The notes under the pieces are model-generated. The model was not told the DNA's origin, did no database searches, and worked only from the letters and a program-made list of their open reading frames with translations. Position numbers and translations under genes: made by a program. From assembly GCF_029407905.1 (NCBI RefSeq), contig NC_073635.1, positions 34,959,501-35,023,500 of the forward strand: a stretch of 64,000 bases of DNA, given 5' to 3'. Shown here piece by piece: positions 34,691 to 46,470 of this stretch (position 1 is its first letter; each line of letters begins with the position of its first letter). Origin of the DNA: Bubalus kerabau. Taxonomy: Eukaryota > Chordata > Mammalia > Artiodactyla > Bovidae.

Positions 34691-34837
34691 GCCAAAGAAG
34701 GGATACCAACGGCTTTTATTATTCTGGATGATCTACAGCCCAAGTGTTCCTGATTCCAGTATAATAAAGTCTCGGCGGGGAACAAAGGGATCTGCAGACC
34801 CCAGTTTTTTAGGTGACTTCAAACATCACTTTGAAGT

Positions 34838-35070
34838 ACTTTAGCCACTTGATACAAAGAGCTGACTCACTGGGAAAGACCCTGATGCTAGGAAAGATTG
34901 AGGGCAAAGGAGAAGAGGGTGACAGAGGATGAGATGGTTGGATGGCATCACTGATTCAATGGACATGAGTTTGCACAAACTCCAGGAGATGGTGAGGGAC
35001 AGGGAAGCCTGGTGTGCTGTGGTCCATGGGGTTGCAAAGAGTCAACATGACTGAGAGACTGAACAATAAC
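34838..35070 (+). mobile_element. BovB LINE, 230-bp 3' fragment
   Basis: Plus-strand BovB terminus (gccacttgatacaaagagct ... gatgagatggttggatggca ... catgactgagagactgaaca). Confidence 0.88.
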
Positions 35071-35882
35071 AACAAAAGCATCACTTTTCATCTAAAACAT
35101 TTTTACTGAATAAAAGTCTGTTTAAAATGAGTCTCAACTACTTGCTTTTGAAAATGGGTACACAAAATAGAATTTCACCTTTCCCGGTTGAATCCACTGC
35201 TGCATTGCGCTATTGCACAAAGAACCAGGCAGCCCTGGGTCTGCAGGCGCTGTGGCTGTGTTAACGCCCTTGCAGGGCGGTCAGCTGCTCTCCCTCCCTC
35301 CTGCCGGGCATCACCATCCACAGCCACTCACTTCCTCTCCCCATTCCCGAGAAACTGGGTAAACGATCCGACTTTGAAAGAATACACACAGGGGTGTTGA
35401 CAGTCCCATCTCTCTTGAGAAAGAACATATACTTTAGTGTCGGAGAAATTTTTGTGCTTCTTTTTTGATTCTTGGCTGTATTCTAGAGTATATATCCTAC
35501 ATGAGGACTGTTTTGGCTCAAGAGTTTTTGCCATATATTGCTGTGTGTCATTTACATGGCATCAGATTTTGTAGAATGAGGATTTCATGATTTTTTTTTT
35601 TTTTTTTGGCTCATTCTACACTGGGCCAAATCATATATAGAAAGAAAAAAGTGGGGCTCCAATTGTATCAGAGGTTTCCTGAATAACTGGATACTGGCTC
35701 ACTATTTCTGCCTGGAGTTCACATGTTTTTCTGGCAGCAATAGCAATTTTCTTTGGGGTAGCACTGGGTTAGGGGTTGAGGTAAGGCTTTGCATCATTAG
35801 TATCATAAAACAGTACCAAAATGTACAGAGCAGGAACCATGAGTCATACTTGTACAGAGATTGATTATTTGGGTGAATTTTA
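35071..35882. other. Intronic sequence with a T-run
   Basis: A run of about 18 T lies at 35,591-35,608. Otherwise nothing identified. Confidence 0.5.
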
Positions 35883-36185
35883 TTCAAATAGCTCAGCTGA
35901 TAAAGAATTCGCCTGCAAGTCAGGAGATCCTGGTTCAATTCCTGGGTTGGGAAGATCCGCTGGAGAAGGGATAGGCTACCCACTCCAGTATTCTTGGGCC
36001 TCCCTTGTGGCTCAGTTGGTAACGAATCCACCTGCCATGCAGGAGACCTGGGTTTGGTCCCTGGGTTGGGAAGATCCTCTGAAGACGGGAAAGGCTCCCC
36101 ACTCCAGTATGCTGGCCTGGAGAATTCCATGGACTGTATAGTCAGTCCATGGGGTTGCAAAGAGTCAGACACGACTGAGCAACCT
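35883..36185 (+). mobile_element. Bov-tA SINE dimer
   Basis: A short first unit (agctcagctgataaagaatt) runs straight into a complete second unit starting gggcctcccttgtggctcag at 35,997. Confidence 0.87.
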
Positions 36186-36189
36186 GCGC

Positions 36190-36485
36190 TTTCAGTCAGA
36201 AACAGACTCATAGACATAGAGAAGTGTGGCTGCCAAGGTGGAGGGGGGTGGGGGAGGGCTGGACTGAGAGTTTGGGGTTAGTAGATGCAAATTGTTATAA
36301 ACAGGATGGATAAACAACAAGGTCCTACTGTGCAGCACAGGGAACTATATTCAGTATCCTGTGATAAACCATAATAGGAAAGAATATGAAAAATAATGCA
36401 TATATCTCATATAACTGAATCCCTTTGTTACACAGCAGAAATTACCACAACATTGTAAATCAATAATACTTCAATAAAATTTTAA
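36190..36485 (+). mobile_element. L1 LINE, 3' end
   Basis: Same L1 subfamily as 33,185-33,560 (agaaacagactcatagacat ... tacttcaataaaatttt), directly downstream of the Bov-tA dimer. Confidence 0.83.
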
Positions 36486-37789
36486 AAGTATATATTTTCT
36501 CTAAAGTATTTGCCATTTTTAAAACAATACTATTCTAATACTATTTTTAAACTTTTAAGAATAACATCACAGCTTGCAGTTCATGACAGCTTAAGTGTAT
36601 GAAGTGACCATTTCACGCGTTGAATTAACTAGACATCTTGAATTAACTAGAAATTCAGAGCAATTATTTCCAAAGAATTATTATACAGCGTCCAAGGCAG
36701 CAACCACTTTTAGAGCTGATTTGTCGTATTTCTAAAGCACCGTAAACATACAGATGCCATAATTATTTGAAATCCAGGCTATAAAGTAAACAGCACGTAA
36801 ATATTAAATTATATCCCACTATAAATGTCTACTTTGATGTTTTTATTTCATTCAGTGAAACAAAGTGGTTAAAGTGCCTTGAAATCTTCCATATTAAGTT
36901 CAGTAAACAACCCATCCTTCATTTGTAACTTCTTACCCCCCACCCCCAGTCAAACACTACAGCCAGGTTTGCGGAAACGTCACAGACATACCCTTCTGGT
37001 GTGTGTACATGTGTGTACAACTTGAGTGCATCTGCCTGTCTCAGGGCAAGCTGGCAGTGTTCAGGATACAGGTCTCACCACTGCATCCCAAGGACAACCT
37101 CTCTGCCCCGGGTGAAATTCACTGGTGAGAACCACGAGATACACTACAGCATCTAACCAAAATAGCATCCAATCTTTGGGGTTTTCCCTCATGACTCTGG
37201 GCTAGGAGGGGGTGATTTCTCTGGTAGACTGCTTTCTTTGAGTACAGAAGCAGAAGAAGTATGGATGGGTCTCTGGAGAGGAGGCAGGGAGCAGGCTGCC
37301 CGTGGTGGATCTGCTTCATCTTACTTTTGACAGACCCTCCACTTGACCAAACTGGACAAGCTTCTCTGAGCCAATTTCTTGACCATGCCCTGTTCTTAGG
37401 TCTGGTCTTGAAGAGCCCAGGTGTCTCCCATTCTCCACACATGCTTATTCTCCGTATCTGACCAGCTCTCCTCACCCTCCCCCCCATCCTCCCCACTCAG
37501 GGGTGATGTCTGATCATATGCCCACCTTCAGCAGGAATCCCCCTGTCTGTTTAGCTGGGATGCCCCTTCCCCTGATGCTTCCTTTTCGGGAGTTCCCACC
37601 CCGATCCCCATACTGCTCCCAGGCGCTTGCCCCCCCACATGTCCACCTGGATTTGAAACTGAACCCAGTTGTAGGCTGAAGTCTCTGCTGCAAAAGCTCC
37701 TGAACAGAAGTTCTTTGTACTGCTTTAACCTCTGTCCGACACATCCCAGGTGGCCCTGAGTTCTCCCTCTGACCCTTTTATTAGAAGGA
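36486..37789. other. Intronic sequence, nothing recognised
   Basis: 1.3 kb apparently free of lineage-specific repeats, AT-rich to 36,900. No exon signals were seen. Confidence 0.5.
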
Positions 37790-37814
37790 GTGTGTGTGTG
37801 TGTGTGTGTGTGTC
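37790..37814. repeat. (TG)n microsatellite
   Basis: An uninterrupted TG run. Confidence 0.92.
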
Positions 37815-37882
37815 TAGCAGGGTGTGGTGTGGGAGGGAACAGTGAGTCAGTCACCAGCCTGGGCTCTAGAATTAGTGACATG

Positions 37883-38180
37883 TTTTGGCTCAGTTGGTAA
37901 AGAATCTGCCTGCAATGCAGGAGACCCCGGTTCGGTTCCTGGGTCAGGAAGATCCGCTGGAGAAGGGATAGGCTATCCACTCCAGTGTTCTCGGGCTTCC
38001 ACTGTGGCTCAGCTGGTAAAGAATCTGCCTGCAATGCGGGAGACCTGGGTTCAATCATTGGGTCAGGAAGATCCCCTGGAGATGGGAAAGGGTACCCACT
38101 CCAGTATTCTGGCCTGGAGAATTCCATGGACTGTATAGTCCGGGGGTCACAAAGAGTCGGACACAACTGAGTGAGTTTCC
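37883..38180 (+). mobile_element. Bov-tA SINE dimer
   Basis: First unit from ttttggctcagttggtaaag, second from gggcttccactgtggctcag at 37,994, ending gacacaactgagtgag. Confidence 0.88.
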
Positions 38181-38285
38181 CCACACTTTCACTTTTGTTT
38201 ATAGAGGACCATCTCCCATTGATATCCATGCTAGAAACACATGGAGGCTTCAAGACAATACTATGGCCTTTATTTTTTAAATTAT

Positions 38286-38411
38286 GACCTGCCGGAGACA
38301 TGGGTTCATTCCCTGAGTTGGGCAGACCCCCTGGAGAAGGGAATGGCAACCCACTCCAGTATTCTTGCTTGGAGAATCCCATGGGCAGAGGAGCCTGGTG
38401 GACTACAGTGC
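38286..38411 (+). mobile_element. Bov-tA SINE, truncated at both ends
   Basis: Starts in the head (ctgccggagacatgggttca) and stops after ggagcctggtggactacagt. Confidence 0.82.
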
Positions 38412-40290
38412 TCCTCAGCCATGAATTCCCACTTCTCCAGGATATATGCAGAGATGACCCCCTCCCCCTGTAAAATCCCACCACAGCGCACCCCACACCT
38501 GCTGCCAAGTTTCTGAGTCATCCCTGTTCCACCATCCTCAACAAGAGACACTGAGTAACTTTTCTTTAGCAGTAGTTAAGCCAATGTGTAATAAAGAACT
38601 GCCTGCTGTTTAAGATGGATGAACAAATATTGTGCATTTTCCTAAAGTGTGTTATTATTACTACCATTACTACTGGTGCTATTATTTAACTCCAGGGAGC
38701 AAGCCTGTAAAGGTCATGGCAATATTTCCTGGTTGGCAAGGCCAAGCCTTCCTCCAGGGAGGGCGCGGATGCACCAAGCGGCTGCCTTGTCTTGGTTCCG
38801 AGGCAGCAGGAGGCTGGACAGAGCCGGCGGCCATGGCTCTGTCACTCTGCCCAATATTTTTAAGCCACATTTGGTGGCTTTCCAGTAGCAAAATGACTCA
38901 AAGTAAACAGTCCTCAGATCCCCTTCTCTCCTCCCTCCCTCTGCAAAGCCAGAACCGAACAAAAACACAAGTGGATCCCACCTACATGCTGGGGGAGCAG
39001 GCCCCCACCCCCAACAGGGGAGATCCTCCCAGACCACGAAATGTCCTGGAGACACACTCTGGGTACTCTAGCCGAAAGCACTATTTATTTGTGCGGCCAG
39101 TGACTATTAACTTGGGTTCTTTGAACTTTAAAAGCTCAACTTGGATGGAGAAGAAGTTATTTATAGAGAAAATCTAGGGCACAGAAATGGGAATGATGAA
39201 TTAGATTCATGTGGCCGGTGTTTAGAAATCAGCTTTTTAATTTCCCTTAATAAAATAACACCAAAGATGCATCCCCTGCCCCAAACTTTCGGTTTGTGAA
39301 AACCCACAGTTGAGTTTTTCTAAAGAAAAATGACAAGCTAGAGCTTGTTAATATCTGCCAAACATCACTAGGCTCGATTAGGTATAATTAAACACAAATA
39401 AAGTGAGCAACGGTGTAATTAAATGGCAGAAATGAATCCTTTTATGCTTGAAAATTACACTAAATTTTGTGTAACTTTGTTCATAAGGATGAAAACAATT
39501 TTCCAAGAGGGAGACGTCTTTAAAAATAGGAAGCCCCGCATAGACTCGCATAAACTCTTGTTGTTTACAAGAGTCAATTTTTTCACATTAACTAAAATCA
39601 TCCCAATAATTGCTTAGCAAAGCTTACTTTGAAAACCATGCCAGAGACTTGAAGTCTGTTTCCAGAGGCTCATGCAAAAACTAGTTTCCTGATTTACTGC
39701 TGAGAGGCGACCGAGTTAAAAGCTCACTGTTGGCATCAATACTCGGTGCGGGGGAGGGGCTGGGCAAACTCGAGATGGTGAGAATCCAAGTCTTACGTGG
39801 TCACTTCGGGAAAACGAAAATATCATCTCCCACACATCCCAATGCTGTTTGCTCTCATGAGCCCCTGGGACGCCACCTGACACTCAGGCACACGGTCCTG
39901 GTCAAAACACCGGCGGGGCTGCTCACAGAGCCATGGAAACCACACGTGGTATTTTTTGCCTCAGAAATAGGAAAAAGACATTATTCATTATCTTTATCAT
40001 AGACTCTCAAAAACTAAAACCTAAACCATGCAGTGGGGGAGACAGTAAATATGGCTCAAGGGAATAAAACCCTCAAAACAGACTCCGAATGGTTCCATGA
40101 CTTACCACATTACTTTCCAAAAGATTCAGGAAATCTACTTCCTAAGCTGAGTTACTAAAAAGTCTTTTTTTTCTTTTGAAGATTTCTCTTTTGTTCCCCA
40201 TTTAAATTCCTCCTTAATTGAGTTTTTAATTTTAAATAATAAAGAGTTTGAGCTAACATTTGCATGGATCATATATTGCTGATCAAATGT
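38412..40290. other. Intronic sequence, repeat-poor
   Basis: 1.9 kb without a clear repeat or exon. AT-rich from 39,180 to 39,620. Confidence 0.5.
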
Positions 40291-40508
40291 GCTGTGCTGT
40301 GCTTAGTCACTCAGTCGTGTCCGACTCTTTGCGACCCCATGGACTGTAGCCCGCCCCCCCAGGCTCCTCTGTCCATGGGATTCTCCAGGCAAGCATACTT
40401 GAGTGGGTTGCTATACCCTCCTCCAGGGAATCTTCCCAACCCAGGGATTGAACCCAGGTCTCCCACATTGCAAGCAGATTCTTTACCCTCTGAGTCACCA
40501 GGGAAGCT
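40291..40508 (-). mobile_element. Bov-tA SINE
   Basis: Minus-strand full-length copy with a tgctgtgctgtgc tail repeat complement at the left and the head at the right. Confidence 0.9.
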
Positions 40509-40650
40509 GATCAAATACATTTGTCTAATTAAAATAATAAAATTTTGCATACAGGTTAATTATGTATCAGTATATGTCATGTAAAATATTAATTACATAT
40601 TCTATAAATGTAATATACACTGTATATGTATTTATACTATATATGATCTG

Positions 40651-40857
40651 TGCTGTGCTGTGCTAAGTCTTCAGTTGTGTCCAACTCTTTGCAATCCCAT
40701 GGACTGTAGCCCACCAGGCTTCTCCGTCCTTAGGATTCTCCAGGCAAGAAGGTTGCCATTTCCTTCTCCAGGGGATCTTCCTGACCCAGGGATTGAACCT
40801 GGGTCTCCTGCATTGGCAGGCAGATTCTTCTCCACTAGCGCCACCTGGGAAGTCCCT
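40651..40857 (-). mobile_element. Bov-tA SINE
   Basis: Same subfamily as the copy 360 bp to the left (same tgctgtgctgtgc end), with a small internal deletion after ccaggcaagaa. Confidence 0.9.
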
Positions 40858-41090
40858 TATATATGAGCTATGTAATATCAATTATGTAATGCTAATATAA
40901 TACATATTTACACATACAAATACATATGTGTACTTACGTGTTTGTTTACCTTAACATATCAGAGATTCCAGTGACCCACTGATAATGACCACTATCATGG
41001 CTCCATTAATGCTACATGAGTACTGAAATGTATTAATTTGTTGTTACAACCATCTTAAGACTGGCTTGTACAGTAAGTACAACCATGTTA

Positions 41091-41154
41091 GTACTGGCTT
41101 GGCCAAAAATCTCATTTTGGAAAAGCCAGAACGAACTTTTTGGCCAACCCAATA
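41091..41154. mobile_element. Mini-mariner (MITE), about 64 bp
   Basis: Short element with mariner-like terminal inverted repeats: ctggcttggccaaaaatctc at the left and gaactttttggccaacccaa at the right, flanked by TA. It has no room for a transposase. Confidence 0.75.
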
Positions 41155-43029
41155 CTATATCAATGTAAGTAACAAAATGAATATGAAATTTTCTTTAAAA
41201 AGGGCCTAAATGAGAGAGATGGTGCCTGGGGCTCTTGGGCGGGGTGGGAGGGGGGCGGTTAACCTGGGAACCAAATGGGCTGCTGAGATGTTCCTCGGCA
41301 CAGAAAGCCCGGCCAGGTGCGCCATGCCCTGGCAGCGATAGGCAGAGGGTAGCCCAAGTGGCCCTGCCACCCTCCCCACGCCATCACTCACGAACAGCGG
41401 TGGTGGACACACCGGCTAATCTCTGTGTCTCTGGTTCCCCATCTGTGAACAGGAGCAGCTAGACTCCCCTCTTCAGACCTACGCTGTGAGGATTTCTGAT
41501 GGCATACACGGAGATCACACAGAAGCCGGCTCGTGACGTCAGCCACCACTGTCCATTCTTGTTGCATGATCGGTATGACTGAGTCACGGTGACAGACATT
41601 TTGAGAGAGAGGCCTTATTTTTTATAAGAAACACCCTGCAGATGCACATAACAGAAAGTATACACACGAAGTCTCAAAACAAGTACTCGTTTAAAAAGTG
41701 GCCAAAGATGGAAAGGGTGTCCATCTCAATGAGCCGCAAGGATCTTATGGAACCTGGGGCTGCAGGGTAGACGCCTTACACTCTCACGACTGGGAGGAAG
41801 TGAAAAGCGGTCGGAACCATGACCAACACCGCAGGTGAGTGGAGAGCATAGCGCCCTGGGTGAGTGCTCCCTGCGGCTGGCAACAAGCCCCACTGCGTGT
41901 CCTAAGGGTAGGGACCTAACCATGGGGGAGGAAGCCAGACACCTTGCGAAAAGGCAGGGCTGAAAGCTTTCCAAAGAAAATAATAATTAGGAGTAATAAA
42001 ACCACAGATGGAAATTTTAAGTATACCTGCTCACCCAACGAATTTCCAAGCTTGAGTTTTAAGATACAGATACATGTTTGCAATTCAAAGAACTGCATGA
42101 CCCAGACTTTGTTATTTTAGAGAGACACAATAGTAGAAAATATAAGTTTTAAATTATGTTTAGTACAGCAAAATACATTATATAGTAATGTTAGAAGAAA
42201 GATTATTTGAAAGCTCTATGTTTGGTGAAAATGCTCCTTTTAAAATTCTTAACATGAAGAAAACTTTGGTTGTGGGTATGGATCATTTGACCCAGCTTTT
42301 CTACTTTTTCATAACTAATCTAAAAGTATTTATTGTGCTTTCACAATATCAAACACCACAGGTAACCAAACTGGTAAGCTTCAGTTTAAAAGGCAAAGAT
42401 GTTTGTACTCATCTGCTTCCCTACAAATGAACAGATTCCCCCTCCAAATTATGTATTTAATATTCCAAGAAGAAAGCAATTAGATTATTTATAAATGTTG
42501 ATATCTAACAATTTAACAAAAACTTAGTTAAAAGAAATGTTTTACCTCACTTTGAAAAACTTGGAAGTGACTCATTAACCAACTGAACATACCTGCTGAT
42601 TTAAGTAATTTATCTGATTTTAATATACTCAGAACTTTTCTTTCCTCTGAAAGATATATGTACTTGCTAAAAATTTAATAAAATCAGCCTGGAAGGAAAA
42701 AACAGCAAATTCACGGGTAGGCAGTTTGGAGATTTCTAGTTCCAAAGTAATGGCTTATATTAAAAAAAAAAAAACAAAAACCCTCATATCCTTTGCCTTG
42801 GTTAATTAATGGGGAAATAAAAATATTTTTTTACTTCCATTGGTATGTTTGAATCCTTTGTCTTTCTTATATTTTACAATTTAGAGCCTGAGCAAGGCTT
42901 ACTTGCTAATTTTATTTACTAAGAGCTAAAACCAAACTAAAAGACTTGGCAAACATATTATTAATAACACACTGATCACACATTCATTAACTTTTATATT
43001 ACTAGATTTAACTGTTACCTTTCTTTCCA
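41155..43029. other. Intronic sequence, mostly unrecognised
   Basis: Apart from the MIR at 41,405-41,540 I see no repeat or exon. AT-rich from 41,980 on. Confidence 0.5.
41405..41540 (+). mobile_element. MIR SINE, decayed
   Basis: MIR-like: ctgtgtctctggttccccat, ctgtgaacaggagcagctag, tacgctgtgaggatttctga. Confidence 0.55.
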
Positions 43030-43220
43030 AGTGGCTCAGACGGTAAAGAATCTGCCTGCAATGTGGGAGACCTGAGTACGATCCCTAGGTTGGCAAGATA
43101 CCCTGGAGGAGGGCACGGCAACACACCAGTATTATTGCCTGGAGAATCCCTATGGGCAGAGGAGCCTGGCAAGCTGCAGTCCGTGGGGTCACAAAGAGTC
43201 AGACACGACTGAGTGCCGAA
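43030..43220 (+). mobile_element. Bov-tA SINE
   Basis: Plus strand: ccaagtggctcagacggtaa head, tggcaagataccctggagga centre, gagtcagacacgactgagtg end. Confidence 0.9.
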
Positions 43221-43445
43221 GCACCATGTACACTATGTACTAGCACTTACTTTCCAAAACCTATTTGAGGTTGACCGATCTGTTCACTCCTCTAGCAAAG
43301 ACACATTAAGTCTGTTAAACGGAGCTGGGCAGTCTGTGTAGACAGTGAGGGTGAAAGCTGACAGGCTGCCTGCCTGCAGAATGGATATATCAGGACATGC
43401 AGGAACACCCTCAACATATGTAAATTTCTGCTTCCGAGTGGGTCT

Positions 43446-46400
43446 TCAGTTCAGTTCAGTTCAGTTGCTCAGTTGTATCCAACTCTTTGCGACCCCATGG
43501 ACTACAGCACACCAGGCCTCCCTGTCCATCACCAACTCCCACAGCTTACTCAAACTCACGTCCATTGAGTCGGTGATGCCATCCAACTATCTCATCCTCT
43601 GTCATCCCCTTCTCCTCCCACCTTCAATCTTTCCCAGCATCAGGGTCTTTTCCAATGAGTTAGTTCTTCACATCAGGTGGCTAAAATATTGGAGTTTCCA
43701 CTTCAGCATCAGTCCTTCTAATGAATATTCAAGACTGGTCTCTTTTAGGATGGACTGGTTGGATCTCCTTGCAGTTCAAGGGACTCTCAAGAGTCTTCTC
43801 CAACACCACAGTTCAAAAGCATCAATTCTTTGGCACTCAGCTTTCTTTAGAGTCCAACTCTCACATCCATACATGACTACTGGAAAAACCATAGCCTTGA
43901 CTAGATGGCCCTTTGTTGGCAAAGTAATGTCTCTGCTTTTTAGTATGCTGTCTAGGTTTGTCATAGCTTTTCTTCCAAGGAGCAAGAGTCTTCTAATTTC
44001 ATGGCTGCAGTCACCACCTGCACTGATTTTGAAGCCTCCCAATATAAAGTCTCTCACTGTTTCTGCTGTTTCCCCATCTATTTGCCATGAAGTGATGGGA
44101 CCAGATGCCATGATCTTAGTTTTCTGAATGTTGAGTTTTAAGCCAACACTTTCACTCTCTTCTTTCACTTTCATCAAAAGGATCTTTAGTTTTTCTTCCC
44201 TTTCTGCCATAAGGGTGGTATCATCTGCATATCTGAGATTATTGATATTTCTCCCGACAATCTTGATTCCAGCTTGTGCTTCATCCAGCCCAGTGTTTGT
44301 CATGATGTACTCTGCATATAAGTTGAGCAAGCAGGGTGACAATATACAGTCTTGACATACTCCTTTCCCAATTTGGAACCAGTCTCTTGTTCCATGTCCA
44401 GTTCTAACTGTTGCTTCTTGACCTGCATACAGATTTCTCAGGAGGCAGGTCAGGTGTTCTGGTATTCCCATTACTTAAAGAATTTTCCACAAAATTTGTT
44501 GTAATCCACACAGTCAAAGGCTTTGGCATAGTCAATAAAGCAGAAGTAGATGTTTTTCTGGAACTCTCTTGCTTTTTTGATGATGCAATGGATGTTGGCA
44601 ATTTGACCTCTGGTTCCTCTGCCTTTTCTAAATTCAGTTTGAACATCTGGAAGTTCATGGTTCACATACTGTTGAAGTCTGGCTTGGAGAATTTTGAGCA
44701 TTCGTTTGCTAGCGTGTGAGATGAATGCAATTGTGCAGTAGTTTGAGCATTCTTTGGCACTGCCTTTCTTTGGGATGGAGAAGGCAATGGCACCCCACTC
44801 CAGTACTCTTGCCTGGAAAATCCCATGGATGGAGGAGCCTGGTAGGCTGCAGTCCATGGGGTCGCTAAGAGTCGGACACGACTGAGCGACTTCACTTTCA
44901 CTTTTCACTTTCCTGCATTGGGGGAGGAAATGGCAACCCACTCCAGTGTTCTTGCCTGGAGAATCCCAGGGGCAGGGGCGCCTGGTGGGCTGCCGTCTAT
45001 GGGATCGCACAGAGTCGGACACAACTGAAGCGACTTAGCAGTAGCAGTTCTTTGGGACTGGAACGACAACTGACCTTTTCCAGTCCTGTGGCCACTGCTG
45101 AGCTTTCCAAATTCACTGGCATATTGAGTGCAGCACTTTCACAGCATCATCTTTTAGGATTTGAAATAGCTCAGCTGGAATTCCATCACCTTCACTACCT
45201 TTGTTCATGGTGATGCTTCCTAAGGCCTACTTTGTGTTCCAGGATGTCTGGCTCTACGTGAGTGATCACACCATCGTGATTATCTGGGTCATGAAAATCT
45301 TTTTATACAGTTCTTCTGTGGATTGCCATCTCTTCTTAATATCTTGTGCTTCTGTAAAGTCCATGCCATTTCTGTACTTTATTGTGCCCAACTTTGCATC
45401 AAATATTCCCTTGGTATCTCTAATTTTCTTGATGAGATCTCAATCTTTCCCATTCTATTGTTTTCCTCTATTTCTTTGCACTGATCACTGAGGAAGGCTT
45501 TCTTATCTCTCCTTGCTATTCTTTGGAACTCTTCATTCAAATGGGTATATCTTTCCTTCTCTCCTTTACCTTTAGCTTCTCTTCTTTTCTCAGCTATTTA
45601 TAAGGCCTCCCCAGACAACGATTTTGTCTTTTCTTTTCTTTTTCTTGGGGATTGTCTTGATCACTGCTCCTGTACAATGTCATGAACTTCCATCCATAGT
45701 TCTTCAGGCACTCTATCTATCAGATCTAATCCCATGAATCTATTTCTCACTTCCACTATATAATCATAAGGGATTTGATTTAGGTCTTACCTGAATGCTC
45801 TAGTGGTTTTCCCTACTTTCTTCAATTTAAGTCTGCATTTAGCAGTAAAGAGTTCATAATCTTGGCCATAGCCAGCTCCCGGTCTTGTTTTTGCTGACTG
45901 TATAGAGCTTCTCCATATTTGGCTGCAAAGAATATAATCAATCTGATTTTGGTATTGACCATCTCGTGATGTCCATGTGTAGAGTCTTCTCTTGTGTTGT
46001 TGGAAGAGGGTGTTTGCTATGACCAGTGCATTCTCGTGACCTGCTTCGTTTTGTATTCCAAGGCCAAATTTGCCTGTTACTCCAGGTATCTCTTGACGTC
46101 CTAGTTTTGCATCCCAGTCCCCTATAATGAAAAGGACATCTTTTTTTGGTGTTAGTTCTAGAAAGTCTTGTGGGTCTTCATAGAACCGTTGAGCTTCAAC
46201 TTCTTCAGCATTACTGGTTGGGGCATAATCTTGGATTACTGTGATACTGAATGGTTTGCCTGGGAAACGAGCAGAGATGATTCTGTTGTTTTTGAGATTG
46301 TGTCCAAGTACTGCATTTTGGACTCTTTTTGTTGACCATGATGGCCTCTCCATTTCTTCTAAGGGATTCTTGCCTACAGTAGTAGAGTGGGTTTCCAGAA

Positions 46401-46470
46401 TCTAATGTTTCAGGGACATCATTACCTTCACTTTTAGTCTTTTTCCCTTTATTTGTCCTGGACATTTTTA
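43446..46470 (-). mobile_element. BovB LINE, longest copy (about 2.75 kb plus an internal SINE)
   Basis: Minus-strand BovB reaching from near the polyprotein N-terminus (about 46,470) to the gttcagttcagttcag tail at 43,447. It retains an APE-type endonuclease region at 46,353-45,787 (VLFIIGDWDAKLG, NQIDYILCSQ). It also retains an RT region with YADDTTLMAE near 44,230 and the C-terminal region with WCWRRLLRVP. One expected catalytic segment near the endonuclease end reads DYELF where I would expect a Ser-Asp-His type motif. Frame breaks lie in the linker (45,430-45,790) and at the SINE insertion, so it is not active. Confidence 0.94.
44776..45047 (+). mobile_element. Bov-A2 SINE inserted in BovB, with 10-bp TSD
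   Basis: Dimeric Bov-A2 with the ttcactttcacttttcactt linker. It is flanked by ttctttggga at 44,766-44,775 and 45,048-45,057, an exact target-site duplication. Removing the insert restores the BovB order. Confidence 0.95.

Noticed and set aside
37528..38508. The longest open frame in the window (326 codons, minus strand)
   Set aside because: It runs through a dimeric Bov-tA, a TG microsatellite and part of another Bov-tA. The encoded blocks are the recurrent SINE-derived peptides seen at many loci.
43776..44471. 231-codon reverse-transcriptase-like frame as a possible gene, retron or domesticated RT
   Set aside because: It is an interior piece of a BovB LINE that has breaks on both sides and a SINE inserted nearby. 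The same region is present in at least three other decayed copies.
45787..46353. Endonuclease-like frame as a host nuclease
   Set aside because: It is the APE-type endonuclease part of the same BovB and continues into its RT region.
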